DNA of 64,000 nt. Origin: JACVRW01 sp963771715 (GTDB lineage Bacteria > Actinomycetota > Thermoleophilia > Solirubrobacterales > Thermoleophilaceae). The stretch is from assembly GCA_963771715.1 (NCBI GenBank), contig CAVYUQ010000010.1, positions 248,001-312,000 of the forward strand, in the 5' to 3' direction. The notes under the pieces are model-generated. The model worked only from the letters and a program-made list of their open reading frames with translations, did no database searches and was not told the DNA's origin. The translations under genes and the position numbers were made by a program. Positions 27,123-36,198 of the stretch are shown here, one piece after another (positions within the stretch are counted from its first letter, which is position 1; each line of letters begins with the position of its first letter).

Positions 27123-28213
27123 ACGACGTTGCGCTCCGGGCGCTCCCCCCGTCCGGCGGCGAGAGCGGAGACGTCCACGAACGGCTCGCGCCGCAGGTAG
27201 AGGTCGCGCACGATCTCGCCGACGGCCGGTGCCTGGAGGAAGCCGTGGCCGGAGAACCCGGTGGCGTAGAGGAAGCGCCCCGGCGCCGCCTCGGCCTCGC
27301 CGATCAGGGCATTGTGGTCGGGCGTCATCTCGTAGTCGCCCCACCAGCCGCCGGCGATCGGGGCGTCGAGCAGCACGGGCGCGCGCCTGCCCAGCACCGG
27401 AACGGCACGCTCGAGCCACTCGTCCTGCGTCTCGCAGACGTCGTTCGTGCCGAACAGCAGGCCGCGCCCCTCGCCGTGGAAGTAGAAGCCGGTCGCAAAG
27501 TCGATCGTCATCGGCGGCGGGCGCTCGATCGTCATCGGCCCCGTGTAGGCGATCCGCCGCCGCTCCGGGCTCACCGGAAGGTCGACGCCCGCAAGCTCGC
27601 CCACGGCGCGCGACCACGGTCCCGCCGCGCACACCACGCACTCGGCCTCGATCGCGCCCGCGCTCGTGTGCACCACGCCGTCCTCGAGGCCGGCGAGCTG
27701 CCGGCCGACCGCGACACGGGCGCCGTGCGCTCGCGCTCCGGCCGCGTAGCCCTGGACCGCCCCGTCCGGGGTCGCGTGGCCGGCCAGCGGGCAGAACGCG
27801 CCGGCCAGCACGTCCTCCATTCCCGCCAGGGGGGAGAGCTCCGCCGCCTCCTCGACGGTCACCATGCGGCTCGGAGCTCCGACCCTGTTCTGAATCTCGA
27901 CGCTGCGCTCGAACTCAGCCACCTCGGCTTCGCTGGCGAGCAGGAACAGGTAGCCCACCCGCTGCAGGTCGATCTCCCAGCCCGGGCGCTCCCCGAACGC
28001 GCCCCAGGCTTCGAGCGAGCGCAGCCCTATGCGCACGTTCAGCTCGTCCGAGAACATCGCGCGCACGCCGCCGGCGCCCTTGCTCGTCGAGCCGGAGCCG
28101 AGCTCGCCTCGCTCCAGGAGCAGCACGTCCTCCACGCCGGCCTCGGCCAGGTGGAACGCGATGCTCGTTCCGATCGCGCCGCCGCCGGCTATCACCACAG
28201 AGGCTCGCTCCAC
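27119..28213 (-). CDS. FAD-dependent amine/amino-acid oxidase (DAO family)
   Basis: A 364-residue flavoprotein of the D-amino-acid oxidase/sarcosine oxidase beta-subunit family, which oxidises a C-N bond and releases an aldehyde or keto acid. The dinucleotide-binding motif is VVIAGGGAIGTSIAFHL, followed by LLLERGELGSGSTSKGAGG. The C-terminal FAD loop is FLYATGFSGHGFLQAP. The likely start is GTG 28213 (VERASVV); an in-frame ATG at 28234 would overlap the divergent aldehyde dehydrogenase start. The neighbouring aldehyde dehydrogenase could oxidise its aldehyde product; the amine substrate is unknown. Confidence 0.85.
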   Translation of the reverse strand: MERASVVIAGGGAIGTSIAFHLAEAGVEDVLLLERGELGSGSTSKGAGGVRAMFSDELNVRIGLRSLEAWGAFGERPGWEIDLQRVGYLFLLASEAEVAEFERSVEIQNRVGAPSRMVTVEEAAELSPLAGMEDVLAGAFCPLAGHATPDGAVQGYAAGARAHGARVAVGRQLAGLEDGVVHTSAGAIEAECVVCAAGPWSRAVGELAGVDLPVSPERRRIAYTGPMTIERPPPMTIDFATGFYFHGEGRGLLFGTNDVCETQDEWLERAVPVLGRRAPVLLDAPIAGGWWGDYEMTPDHNALIGEAEAAPGRFLYATGFSGHGFLQAPAVGEIVRDLYLRREPFVDVSALAAGRGERPERNVV

Positions 28214-28232
28214 GCTGGGTACGCTACGGAAC

Positions 28233-29798
28233 ATGAGCATCACTGAGACGAGGACTGTCGGATCGATCATCGGCGGGGAGGCCCGCAGCGACGGGCGGCG
28301 TATCGAGTCGCGCAATCCCGCGAACCTCGACGACCTGGTCTGCGAGGCCGTCCTCGGCGACGCCGACACCTTCGTGGACGCCTGCCGCGCGGCGCGCGCG
28401 GCGCAGCGCGAGTGGGCCGCGGTTCCGGCACCGGTGCGCGGCAACGTCGTGAAGCAGATCGGCCGCCTCGTGGAGGACAACAAGGAGGCCCTCTCGCGCC
28501 TCGTCACGCGCGAGATCGGGAAGCCCTACCCGGAGGCGCTCGGCGAGGTCCAGGAGATCATCGACACCTGCGACTTCTTCCTCTCGGAGGGGCGGCGCCT
28601 CTACGGCCAGACCGTTCCGAGCGAGATGCCGGACAAGCAGCTCTTCACCTTCCGCGTGCCGGTCGGGGTGGCCGCGATCATCACGGCCGGGAACTTCCCG
28701 GTGGCGGTGCCGTCCTGGTACCTGGTGCCGGCGATCCTGTGCGGAAACGCGGTGGTCTGGAAGCCGGCCGAGTACGCGCCCGCGCTGGGCGACGCGCTCG
28801 CGAACCTGTTCCTCGCCGGCGGGCTGCCGGACGGCGTCTTCAACCTCGTGCAGAGCGACGGCCCTACCGCCTTCGAGGGCCTGGAGCGCGCGCTCGACGA
28901 GCGGCTCGTGGACAAGGTCGGCTTCACCGGCTCCTCGGCAGTGGGCTCCAAGATCGGTGAGCTCACCGGCCGCCACGGGCAGGCCGCGTGTCTCGAGCTC
29001 GGCGGGAAGAACCCGCTCGTGGTGATGCCGGACGCCGACCTCGACCTGGCCGTGGAAGGAACCCTTTTCAGCGGCTTCGGGACCGCGGGCCAGCGCTGCA
29101 CCTCGCTCGGCACGGCGATCGTGCACGAGTCGATCCACGACGAGTTCGTGAGCCGCCTCACGCGCGCGCTCGAGGAGGCGCCCGTGGGCGATCCCACGCA
29201 GGACGTCCTCTACGGGCCGATGATCCACGAGCGATTCGCGGAGCGCTTCGAGGAGTGGCTCGGGCTGATCCGCGACCACCATCGCGTGTCCGGCTCCACC
29301 GGCACCGGCCGCATCACGAGCGACAACCCGCGCCCCGGCTTCGTCGGCGACCCGGACGCGGGGATCTACTGCCACCCGACGATCGTCGACGGCGTGACGG
29401 CCGAGGACGAGATCTACGGGACCGAGACCTTCGGGCCGATAATCGGGGTCGCGACCTTCTCGGACTTCGACGAGGCCATGGAGCTGGCGAACGGCCACGG
29501 CTACGGGCTGTCGTCCGCGGTCTACACGAACGACCCCAAGTCGGCCTTCCGCTTCCGCGAGCGCGTGAGCGCGGGGATGGTGTCCGTGAACAACTCCACC
29601 AGCGGCGCGGAGGCGCACCTGCCCTTCGGCGGCAACGGCAAGTCCGGCAACGGCTCACGCCAGTCCGGCATCTGGGTGCTCGACCAGTTCACGCGCTGGC
29701 AGTCGATGAACTGGGACTACGCGGGCAAGCTCCAGAAGGCCCAGATGGAGGTCGCGGAGATCGAGAGCGACACCGGCTTCCGGCTCGCCTGGGACTAG
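28233..29798 (+). CDS. NAD(P)-dependent aldehyde dehydrogenase
   Basis: A 521-residue enzyme of the ALDH superfamily that oxidises an aldehyde to its acid. The cofactor site is VGFTGSSAVGSKIG, the general-base Glu is in CLELGGKNPLVV, and the catalytic Cys is in GTAGQRCTSLGTAIV. The motif ETFGPIIGV and the ending HLPFGGNGKSGNG are also present. The sequence resembles semialdehyde dehydrogenases of lysine/aminoadipate breakdown, but this is uncertain. It lies back-to-back with the FAD oxidase and probably processes that enzyme's aldehyde. The stop shares CTAG with the convergent FUSC gene. Confidence 0.93.
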   Translation: MSITETRTVGSIIGGEARSDGRRIESRNPANLDDLVCEAVLGDADTFVDACRAARAAQREWAAVPAPVRGNVVKQIGRLVEDNKEALSRLVTREIGKPYPEALGEVQEIIDTCDFFLSEGRRLYGQTVPSEMPDKQLFTFRVPVGVAAIITAGNFPVAVPSWYLVPAILCGNAVVWKPAEYAPALGDALANLFLAGGLPDGVFNLVQSDGPTAFEGLERALDERLVDKVGFTGSSAVGSKIGELTGRHGQAACLELGGKNPLVVMPDADLDLAVEGTLFSGFGTAGQRCTSLGTAIVHESIHDEFVSRLTRALEEAPVGDPTQDVLYGPMIHERFAERFEEWLGLIRDHHRVSGSTGTGRITSDNPRPGFVGDPDAGIYCHPTIVDGVTAEDEIYGTETFGPIIGVATFSDFDEAMELANGHGYGLSSAVYTNDPKSAFRFRERVSAGMVSVNNSTSGAEAHLPFGGNGKSGNGSRQSGIWVLDQFTRWQSMNWDYAGKLQKAQMEVAEIESDTGFRLAWD

Positions 29799-30994
29799 CT
29801 GAGCCTCTCCGGCGTGGCGCCGCGCACGGCCTCCTGCGCCTCGGCGCGCGGCATTCCGCCGGCTCGCAGCAGGTCCACCGCCACCAGGCGCACCTGGCCG
29901 ACGATGTGGACGGCGGAGAGGTTCGAGGTCTCGTCAAGCACAGCGTTGGCCAGCCGCACGGCGCGCATGGCCGCCTTGCGCGATGGGTCCCCGCCCTCGT
30001 CCTCGAGCAGGGCCTCGAGCTCGCGCACGGCGGTGGCGAGCTCGCGGATGGCCGCGATCACCTCGGGTGGGGTGCTGTCGTCCAGCGCGATCGCCCGCAC
30101 CGAGCCGCGCGCCAGCGCGCGCACGTTCTCGATGGCGAGGCCCACCTCGCCCACGGCCGCCACGTATCGCTCGAGGCGATTGAGAGCCACGCGACGGTCC
30201 AGCGAGATGCGTGCGGCGTCGCCGGCGGCCGCGAGCGTCGCGGAGAGGTGGTCGTAGAGCGCGTCGGCCCGGCCGACCGCGGCGAGGGCGCGCTCCGCCT
30301 CGCGAGCGTCTCGGTGCTCGAGCGCGTCGGCGATCGCGTCGAGCACCGTGGCGAGGCGGTCCAGCACCGGGCCGAGGCCCTCGCGAACGAGGCGCACGGG
30401 GTCCACGGGCAGCAGCAGCGCTCCCACCGCTAGCGCCGTGCCGCTTCCCACGAGCGCGTCGAAGGCCCTTTCGAAGTCGAAGCCCTCGGGCGGCTGGAGC
30501 GTGGCCACGAGTACGGCCGAGGCACCCGCCTGCGACGCGAGCAGCGCGCCGCCGCCCACGAGCGTCGCGGCCAGCATCGCGAGCCCGCAGACCACGCCGA
30601 TCTGCCACGTGCCGGTGCCGATGGCCGCCACGAGCAGGTCCGCGATGCCGATTCCCACCGCCACGCCGATGGCCAGCTCGACGGCGCGGCGGCGGCGCTC
30701 GCCGATGGTGAGTCCGAGCGTCACGACTGCGGAGATCGGCGCGAAGAAGGGTTCGTCGTGACCGACCAGCTCGGTGGCGATCAGCCACGCGGCGGACGCG
30801 GCCACCGAGGTCTGGAGGATCGGCCGGGCGAGCGTGATGACGCGCTCGCGCCGGCTGCGCAGGCCCGCCCGCGATGCCTCGGCGGCCTGCTCCATGAGCT
30901 CGGCCCGGGGCGGGATGCGCTCGCCCGCGCGGCGCGCCAGGCGGCGCGGCGACGCACGGCGCGCAAGTGGCGGCTCGTCCGGGTCCTCGTTCAC
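29795..30994 (-). CDS. FUSC-family (aromatic acid exporter-like) membrane protein
   Basis: A 399-residue inner-membrane protein. After a charged N-terminus it has paired membrane helices (ILQTSVAASAAWLIATEL, ISAVVTLGLTIG, IGVAVGIGIADLLVAAIG, IGVVCGLAMLAATLVGG, GTALAVGALLLPVDPV), then a long helical cytoplasmic domain (RLATVLDAIADALEHRDARE onward). This is the layout of FUSC/ArAE exporters of organic acids. It starts at GTG 30994, overlapping the TPP-enzyme stop by four bases, so the two are one operon. Substrate unknown; a product of the TPP enzyme is one possibility. Confidence 0.8.
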   Translation of the reverse strand: MNEDPDEPPLARRASPRRLARRAGERIPPRAELMEQAAEASRAGLRSRRERVITLARPILQTSVAASAAWLIATELVGHDEPFFAPISAVVTLGLTIGERRRRAVELAIGVAVGIGIADLLVAAIGTGTWQIGVVCGLAMLAATLVGGGALLASQAGASAVLVATLQPPEGFDFERAFDALVGSGTALAVGALLLPVDPVRLVREGLGPVLDRLATVLDAIADALEHRDAREAERALAAVGRADALYDHLSATLAAAGDAARISLDRRVALNRLERYVAAVGEVGLAIENVRALARGSVRAIALDDSTPPEVIAAIRELATAVRELEALLEDEGGDPSRKAAMRAVRLANAVLDETSNLSAVHIVGQVRLVAVDLLRAGGMPRAEAQEAVRGATPERLS

Positions 30995-32652
30995 CGCCGG
31001 TACCAGCGCGGCGACACGTTCGGCGGCGGCCCGAGCGCGGCCCGTGCCACCAGCATCGTGGGCTCCTTCAGCGCCACGTGGCCCTTCAGGGCCACCCCGA
31101 AGTGCTCGCCGAGCCCGTCCACACTGTCCGCCCGGATGCCGAAGGAGGCGGCGAGCGCGACGAAATCGGGGTTGGTCAGGTCCACGCCCTCGCGCGGGTC
31201 TCCGTGCAGGTCCTGGTCGTAGCGGATCATCCCGTAGCCGTCGTCGTCCACGATCACGATCGTCAGCGGGATGTCCTCCTGCTTCGCCGTCGCCAGCTCG
31301 CCGCAGGCGTACAGGAAGCCGCCGTCCCCGGAGATGCTCACGGCCGGGCCGGCGCCCGCCAGCGCGGCGCCGAGGCCCTGCGGGAACGCGCAGCCGAGCG
31401 TGCCCCAGCCGAGCGGATATGAGAGCTTGCGCGGCGCCGGAGTGCGGTGGAAGCCGCCGAGCCAGTAGCCCGGGATGCACATGTCGCAGACCAGGATCGC
31501 GTCGTCCGGCAGCGCGCCCTCGATGGCGTCGAGGAACGCCACGGCGTCGGGATCCTCGGCGCGGAGCCGCTCCCGCACGCCGCGCCCGAGCTCCTTCAGG
31601 CGGCGCTCGAGCGAGTCGAGCCCGCCGCGCTTGCCGAGCCGCTCGGCGAGCGCCCCCGCGCCGGCCGCGGCGTCGGCCTCGACCACGACGTCCGGCCTGT
31701 AGTTCTTCGAGGCGTCCCTCGGATCGACGTTGATCGCCACGAGGTGCGGCGGCTGGGGCATCTTCCAGCCCTGGGTCATCATGCCGTCGAAGTCGCTGCC
31801 GACCGCCACCACCACGTCGGCCTCGTCCCAGAGCGCGCCCACCTCGGGCACGTGCGGCGGCACCTCGACGAGGCAGGGATGCCCCGGCGCCAGCAGACCG
31901 CGGGCCGAGTAGGTGAGCATCACGGGCGCCACGAGCCGCTCGGCGAGCCGCGCGACCGCCTCACCCGCTCCCGACTGGAGCGCACCGCCACCGGCCCAGA
32001 CGAGCGGCCGCCGGGCGCGCTCGAGCAGCTCGGCGGCACGGTCGACCTGCGCGTGATCGAGTCGGGCCGAACCCTCAACCACCCTCAAGGGGTCTGACCC
32101 CTCGAGGTTGGTTGAGGCTTCCCCGTTCAGCAGGTCCGTGGGGATCTCCACGTACACAGGCCGCGCGGGCGCCTCCAGAGCGGCGCGCGCCCCGCGCGCC
32201 ACCGCGGGGCCGATCTCGTCGGCCGCGTGCACCCGGATCGCCTCCTTGACGACCGGCATGAACATCGCGGCCTGGTCGGTGGCCTCGTGAAGCACGCCGC
32301 GCCAGACGCCGGGGCGGCGCGCCGTCGAGGGGATGTCGGTGGCGATCACCAGCAGCGGCTGGCGCGACGCCCACGCCTCGCCGACCGCCGCGAGCGTGTT
32401 GGCCGCGCCCGGCCCGGTCGTGGTGAGGGCGACGCCCAGGCGCCCGCTGGCGCGCGCGTATCCGTCGGCAGCGTAGGCGGCGGTCTGCTCGTGTCGCACG
32501 CCCACCAGGCGGATCGGAGACCCGTTCAGCTCCCGCCACAGCGGCAGGTTGTGCACGCCGGGAAGGCCGAAGGCGATCTCGACCCCGGCCTCCTCGAGCG
32601 CAGCCACCGCGGCGCGCGCCCCTGTCAGGATGCCGCTCGATGCAGAGCTCAC
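30991..32652 (-). CDS. Thiamine-diphosphate-dependent enzyme (acetolactate synthase/decarboxylase-like)
   Basis: A 553-residue enzyme of the POX/IlvB family with three domains: N-terminal pyrimidine-binding, central, and C-terminal pyrophosphate-binding. The activating Glu is in VGVRHEQTAAYAADG and the GDG motif is SISGDGGFLYACGELATA. The second half of the metal motif reads IVDDDGYGM, where most relatives have Asn-Asn or Asn-Asp, so the first Asn ligand is Asp. Substrate (pyruvate, an oxo-acid, or other) cannot be told. A 45-base palindrome at 32073-32117 lies inside the coding region, in frame, between domains one and two. It starts at GTG 32652, overlapping the divergent CoA-transferase start. 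Confidence 0.88.
   Translation of the reverse strand: MSSASSGILTGARAAVAALEEAGVEIAFGLPGVHNLPLWRELNGSPIRLVGVRHEQTAAYAADGYARASGRLGVALTTTGPGAANTLAAVGEAWASRQPLLVIATDIPSTARRPGVWRGVLHEATDQAAMFMPVVKEAIRVHAADEIGPAVARGARAALEAPARPVYVEIPTDLLNGEASTNLEGSDPLRVVEGSARLDHAQVDRAAELLERARRPLVWAGGGALQSGAGEAVARLAERLVAPVMLTYSARGLLAPGHPCLVEVPPHVPEVGALWDEADVVVAVGSDFDGMMTQGWKMPQPPHLVAINVDPRDASKNYRPDVVVEADAAAGAGALAERLGKRGGLDSLERRLKELGRGVRERLRAEDPDAVAFLDAIEGALPDDAILVCDMCIPGYWLGGFHRTPAPRKLSYPLGWGTLGCAFPQGLGAALAGAGPAVSISGDGGFLYACGELATAKQEDIPLTIVIVDDDGYGMIRYDQDLHGDPREGVDLTNPDFVALAASFGIRADSVDGLGEHFGVALKGHVALKEPTMLVARAALGPPPNVSPRWYRR
32073..32117. repeat. 45-base inverted repeat inside the TPP-enzyme gene
   Basis: Two 22-base arms around a single central base pair with only two mismatches. 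The outer arms are CCTCAACCA and TGGTTGAGG; the core is AGGGGTCTGACCCCT. It sits within the coding sequence of the TPP enzyme and is translated as part of NLEGSDPLRVVEGS, adding about 15 residues at a domain border without breaking the frame. It looks like a REP/RPE-type mobile palindrome rather than a terminator. Confidence 0.7.
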
Positions 32653-33854
32653 CAGGCAGCGCCCCCGACTCCGGCAGCGCCCCGCTCGCGGGCGTGCGCG
32701 TGGCCGACCTCTCGCGCGTGCTCGCGGGCCCCTACTGCACGATGGTGCTCGCGGACCTCGGCGCGGACGTGGTCAAGGTCGAGCGCCCGCAGGGCGGCGA
32801 CGAGACCCGCTCGTGGGGGCCGCCCTTCGCGGGCGGCGAGGCGGCGTACTACCTGTCGGTGAACCGAGGCAAGCGCAGCTGCGCGCTCGACCTCTCCCAG
32901 CCCGAGGGACGCGAGCTCGCCCTCGAGCTCTGCAGCGGCGCCGACGTGGTGGTCGAGAACTTCAAGGTGGGGGGCGCCGACCGGCTCGGGGTCGGATACG
33001 CGCAGGTGCGCGAGCGCAACCCGCGCGTGGTCTACTGCTCGATCACCGGGTTCGGCTCGGAGCGCCAGCCGCCCGGACGCCCGGGCTACGACTTCGTGGC
33101 CCAGGCGGAGTCGGGCCTGATGTCGATCACGGGCCCGGAGGATGGCGCGCCGTACAAGGTGGGCGTCGCGCTTGTGGACGTGCTCGCGGGCCTTCACGCG
33201 GCCGCCGCCGTGCTCGCCGCGCTGCACGGGGGAGAGGGTGCCCGCATCGAGGTGCCGCTGCTCGACAGCGGCCTCGCGGGACTCGTGAACGTGGCCCAGA
33301 ATGCGCTGGTCACGGGCACGGAGCCGGAGCGACATGGAAACGCACACCCCAACATCGTGCCTTACCAGGACTTCGAGACCTCCTCAGGACGCGTCGCGGT
33401 GGCCGCCGCGAACGACGGACTGTTCCGCTCGCTGTGCTCCGTACTCGATCTCGCCTCGCTCCCCGAGGACGCTCGCTTCGCCACGAACGCGTCCCGGGTG
33501 GAGCACCGAAAGGAGCTCATCCCTCTCCTGGAGGCGCGCTTCCGCGAGCGGCCGGCCGAGGAGTGGCTGGCAGAGCTCGCGGCCGCCGGCGTCCCTTCCG
33601 GGAAGGTGCGCTCGGTGCCCGACGCGCTTGCGGCCGCGGCGGCCGCCGGCCGTCCCGCCACGGTCACGGTGGAGCACCCGACGGCCGGCCCGCTCGACCT
33701 TGTGCGCTCGCCGATCTGGGGCGCCACCCGCCCCGACCCGACCCCGCCGCCGCTCCTGGGAGAGCACACGGCCGAGGTGCTCGGCGAGCTGGGTCGATCG
33801 CCTGAAGAGATCGCTGCGCTGGCGGCGCGCGGGGTGATTGGCCTGGCCGAGTAA
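32640..33854 (+). CDS. CaiB/BaiF type III CoA-transferase
   Basis: A 404-residue family III CoA-transferase, which moves CoA from an acyl-CoA to a free acid. The N-terminus VRVADLSRVLAGPYCTMVLADLGADVVKVE is the family signature in two parts (RVADLSRVLAGPY and LADLGADVVKVE). The catalytic Asp is in GRPGYDFVAQAESG. Length is typical. Donor and acceptor are not readable; relatives use succinyl-CoA with malate, citramalate, mesaconate or formate, which would fit the CoA-ester pathway in this window. Its start overlaps that of the divergent TPP-enzyme gene by 13 bases. Confidence 0.92.
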   Translation: MQSSPGSAPDSGSAPLAGVRVADLSRVLAGPYCTMVLADLGADVVKVERPQGGDETRSWGPPFAGGEAAYYLSVNRGKRSCALDLSQPEGRELALELCSGADVVVENFKVGGADRLGVGYAQVRERNPRVVYCSITGFGSERQPPGRPGYDFVAQAESGLMSITGPEDGAPYKVGVALVDVLAGLHAAAAVLAALHGGEGARIEVPLLDSGLAGLVNVAQNALVTGTEPERHGNAHPNIVPYQDFETSSGRVAVAAANDGLFRSLCSVLDLASLPEDARFATNASRVEHRKELIPLLEARFRERPAEEWLAELAAAGVPSGKVRSVPDALAAAAAAGRPATVTVEHPTAGPLDLVRSPIWGATRPDPTPPPLLGEHTAEVLGELGRSPEEIAALAARGVIGLAE

Positions 33855-33967
33855 AGAGGGGTCCTCCGTCAGTTCTCGGCCTATATGACGGAAAAGCGAC
33901 GGAACACCCACCCTTCACCGCTGCAGTGAGCGCCAGCGCCGCCGCGACGCCGGACGTAGAAGCGGCG

Positions 33968-34570
33968 CTAGTGCGCCTCGCCAGGGCTCGACGCGGGCGG
34001 GCGTGACTCTTCGGCCAGCGATGTGATCGTGAGCTCGCCGCGGGCGGCCTGCTCCATCACGTCGGTGGCCTCGTCGGAGGAGCGCGCGTACAGCTCCACA
34101 AGCATGTGGATCACGATTCGGTCGTCCTCGTGCTTGTGGAAGCGCACGTGGGTGAAGAACTCGCGCGTGCCGTGGTCGCCGAATGCGGCGAAGGCCAGCG
34201 ACTCGGCGGCGTCAGGGCCCGAGCACGACTCCACCTGGTCCGCATCGACCGTGACCGTGCACGAGGCGACCCAGGGCGTGCCCGTGACCATTCGCTCCCA
34301 GCGATCCTCGACGGGCTCGATGCGGGAGATGCGCCGGCCGTCCTCGTCATAGAAGGTGAGCGCGAGGTGGGGCTGGTCGTGGAGGCAGTCGAGGCACTGG
34401 ACCACGGCCTCCTGAACCTCCTCCACGGGGTCGACCGCCTCGCCTGTGTCGGCGTCAACCTTCAAGATGCCCTCGTAATGAAGCTGCACCTCCAGGTTCT
34501 GCGACCAGCAGCGGTAGCAGCGCAGCCAGCTCGACTGCGTGCCCACGGACTCCTGCGCGGATCCCTCCAT
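33968..34570 (-). CDS. Hypothetical zinc-ribbon-like protein
   Basis: A 200-residue soluble protein I do not recognise. Two CxxC pairs, in RCYRCWSQN and VVQCLDCLHD, about 45 residues apart, suggest a zinc-binding site near the N-terminus. The rest is mixed alpha/beta and acidic. The likely start is ATG 34570 (MEGSAQESV). The next base, 34571, begins the divergent lipoprotein gene, so the two start codons abut. The gap of 113 bases to the CoA-transferase stop holds no gene or clear terminator. Confidence 0.55.
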   Translation of the reverse strand: MEGSAQESVGTQSSWLRCYRCWSQNLEVQLHYEGILKVDADTGEAVDPVEEVQEAVVQCLDCLHDQPHLALTFYDEDGRRISRIEPVEDRWERMVTGTPWVASCTVTVDADQVESCSGPDAAESLAFAAFGDHGTREFFTHVRFHKHEDDRIVIHMLVELYARSSDEATDVMEQAARGELTITSLAEESRPPASSPGEAH

Positions 34571-34966
34571 GTGTCCATTATGGCCACCATCGTCATGCTC
34601 GCCCCCTCGGGCTGCTCGCTGGGGGCCGACGAGGAGCCCAAACGGATCTCCGGCGAGGCCGCGCAGGTCGCTCTGACGGTCAAGCGCCTGGAGCGCGCGG
34701 TTGAGCAGAAGGACTACGCCACCATCTGCCAACAGCTCTTCACCGCGAGGGCGCGCGAGCGCGCCGGTGGCGAGGAATGCACGCGCCAGCTGCGCTCGGC
34801 GGCGGAGGGGGTGGAGCAGCCCAGGATCGAGATCGAGCGGATCGACCTGAAGAAGGACCGGGCCACCGTCAAGGTCCGGACGGAGGCCGAGGGCCAGGCG
34901 CGCGTGAGCGACGAGCTCCAGCTCCGCCGGCAGGGCGGGCGCTGGCTAGTCGAGGCTCTTGGCTAG
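34571..34966 (+). CDS. Hypothetical lipoprotein, NTF2-like
   Basis: A 131-residue protein with a very short signal and a lipobox-like LAPSGCS, suggesting a lipid anchor at Cys15 if translation starts at GTG 34571. ATG 34580 is the other choice. The remainder (VEQKDYATICQQLFTARAR, then IEIERIDLKKDRATVKVRTE and LQLRRQGGRWLVEALG) has the helix-then-sheet pattern of NTF2/SnoaL-like domains. Function unknown. It overlaps the convergent monooxygenase gene by 21 bases. Confidence 0.55.
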   Translation: MSIMATIVMLAPSGCSLGADEEPKRISGEAAQVALTVKRLERAVEQKDYATICQQLFTARARERAGGEECTRQLRSAAEGVEQPRIEIERIDLKKDRATVKVRTEAEGQARVSDELQLRRQGGRWLVEALG

Positions 34967-35875
34967 CGCCTCGAGCGTGGCGTCGAAGTCGGTCCCCGAG
35001 ATGCCGCCGACGCACGGCGAGGTGGCGCCGCAGTCGCGGTAGCGGCGCACGGACTCGATCGCCTCCTCTGGCGGGCCGACGGCCGCGAGCACCCGGAGGA
35101 ACTCGTCGGTGGCGCCCGCGTCCGGGTCGAACCCGGAGCGCTCGAGCATCGCGCGGTAGTAGGGCAGGTGGAAGTAGGTCACGAGCTCCGAGCGCAGCTG
35201 CTCGAGCGCGGGCGTGGGGTCGTCCGTGACGGCCGACGGGACCGCCGCGACGATGTCGAACCCGTCCAGCTCCTTGCCAGCCTTCTCACGGCCCTCGCGG
35301 ACGGTCGGCACGACCACGTCGCGGATGTAGTGCGGGTTGCAGAGCCAGAGGACCACGCCGTCGGCGATCTCACCCGCGAGCCGCAGCATGCCGGGGGAGA
35401 GCCCGGCCAGGTAGATCGGCAGGTCGGCGCGCAGCGGCTCGTAGCCCATGCAGCGGAAGCCGGTGCGGAACTTCTCGCCCGGCGGGGGGTCCTCGCCGCG
35501 GAGAATCGCCCGCACGATCGCCACGTACTCGCGGATCTCCTGGAGGGGCTTGTCGATCGACTGCCCGTACCAGCCCTCCACCACCGGCTTGTGGGAGACC
35601 CCGAACCCGGCGACGGCGCGCCCGCCGGAGAACTCGTCCAGGGTGGCGAAGGACTGCGCCATGTTCGCCGGCGTGCGGGCGTAGATCGGGATCACGCCGG
35701 TGCCGAGCGTCACGCGCTCGCTGTTGGCGGCGTAGATGGTCAGGAGCGTGACGGAGTCGCGGCCGGCGATGTGGGTCACGTAGACGGACTCGTAGCCGAG
35801 CTCCTCGGCTCTGCGGACTCGCCCGACCGCCGCGTCGAGCGAACGTCCTGCACCGATGAAGGAGCCGAGGCCCAC
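34946..35875 (-). CDS. Luciferase-like (LLM) flavin/F420-dependent oxidoreductase
   Basis: A TIM-barrel enzyme of about 309 residues in the bacterial luciferase family. The likely start is GTG 35875 (VGLGSFIGAGRSLD), because residues before it are not barrel-like. Family marks are GYESVYVTHIAGRDSVTLL, VTLGTGVIPIYARTP, FATLDEFSGGRAVAGFGVS and DLPIYLAGLSPGMLRL. The pattern resembles F420-dependent LLM proteins, and the cofactor's biosynthetic genes lie at 55-57.5 kb, so F420 is a plausible cofactor. Substrate unknown. It is divergent from a small LuxR-type regulator 105 bases away. Confidence 0.85.
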   Translation of the reverse strand: MGLGSFIGAGRSLDAAVGRVRRAEELGYESVYVTHIAGRDSVTLLTIYAANSERVTLGTGVIPIYARTPANMAQSFATLDEFSGGRAVAGFGVSHKPVVEGWYGQSIDKPLQEIREYVAIVRAILRGEDPPPGEKFRTGFRCMGYEPLRADLPIYLAGLSPGMLRLAGEIADGVVLWLCNPHYIRDVVVPTVREGREKAGKELDGFDIVAAVPSAVTDDPTPALEQLRSELVTYFHLPYYRAMLERSGFDPDAGATDEFLRVLAAVGPPEEAIESVRRYRDCGATSPCVGGISGTDFDATLEALAKSLD

Positions 35876-35979
35876 GGCGCGCGCAAGCGTACTCCTCCGA
35901 TCGTAGGAGGCGTCCCATTGGCGGGTCGGGACGACCGGGCGATGGCGAGCTCCGGATCTTGGGTCGATGCTCGTCATGG

Positions 35980-36198
35980 ATGGAAGCAGCGGAGAGACTC
36001 CGAGGGCTGACCACGCGCGAGCGTGAGGTCCTCACCCTGCTTGCGCGCGGCTACAGCGGCGAGGAGGTGGCGCGCGAGCTCGGCGTCTCGGCCGAGACGG
36101 TGCGCGCCCACGTTCGCAATGCCGTCACGAAGCTGCGCGCCCGCACGCGGCTCCACGCGGTCGTGCTGGCGCTCCAGCGCGGCGAAATCACTCCCTGA
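35980..36198 (+). CDS. Short LuxR-type helix-turn-helix protein
   Basis: A 72-residue protein made of only the LuxR DNA-binding domain: GLTTREREVLTLLARGYSGE, then EVARELGVSAETVRAHVRNA and the end LHAVVLALQRGEI. No receiver or ligand-binding domain is attached at the chosen start, ATG 35980; a longer frame to GTG 35959 adds seven residues only. It may regulate the divergent monooxygenase. Its 3' end overlaps the convergent membrane-protein gene by 11 bases. Confidence 0.82.
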   Translation: MEAAERLRGLTTREREVLTLLARGYSGEEVARELGVSAETVRAHVRNAVTKLRARTRLHAVVLALQRGEITP

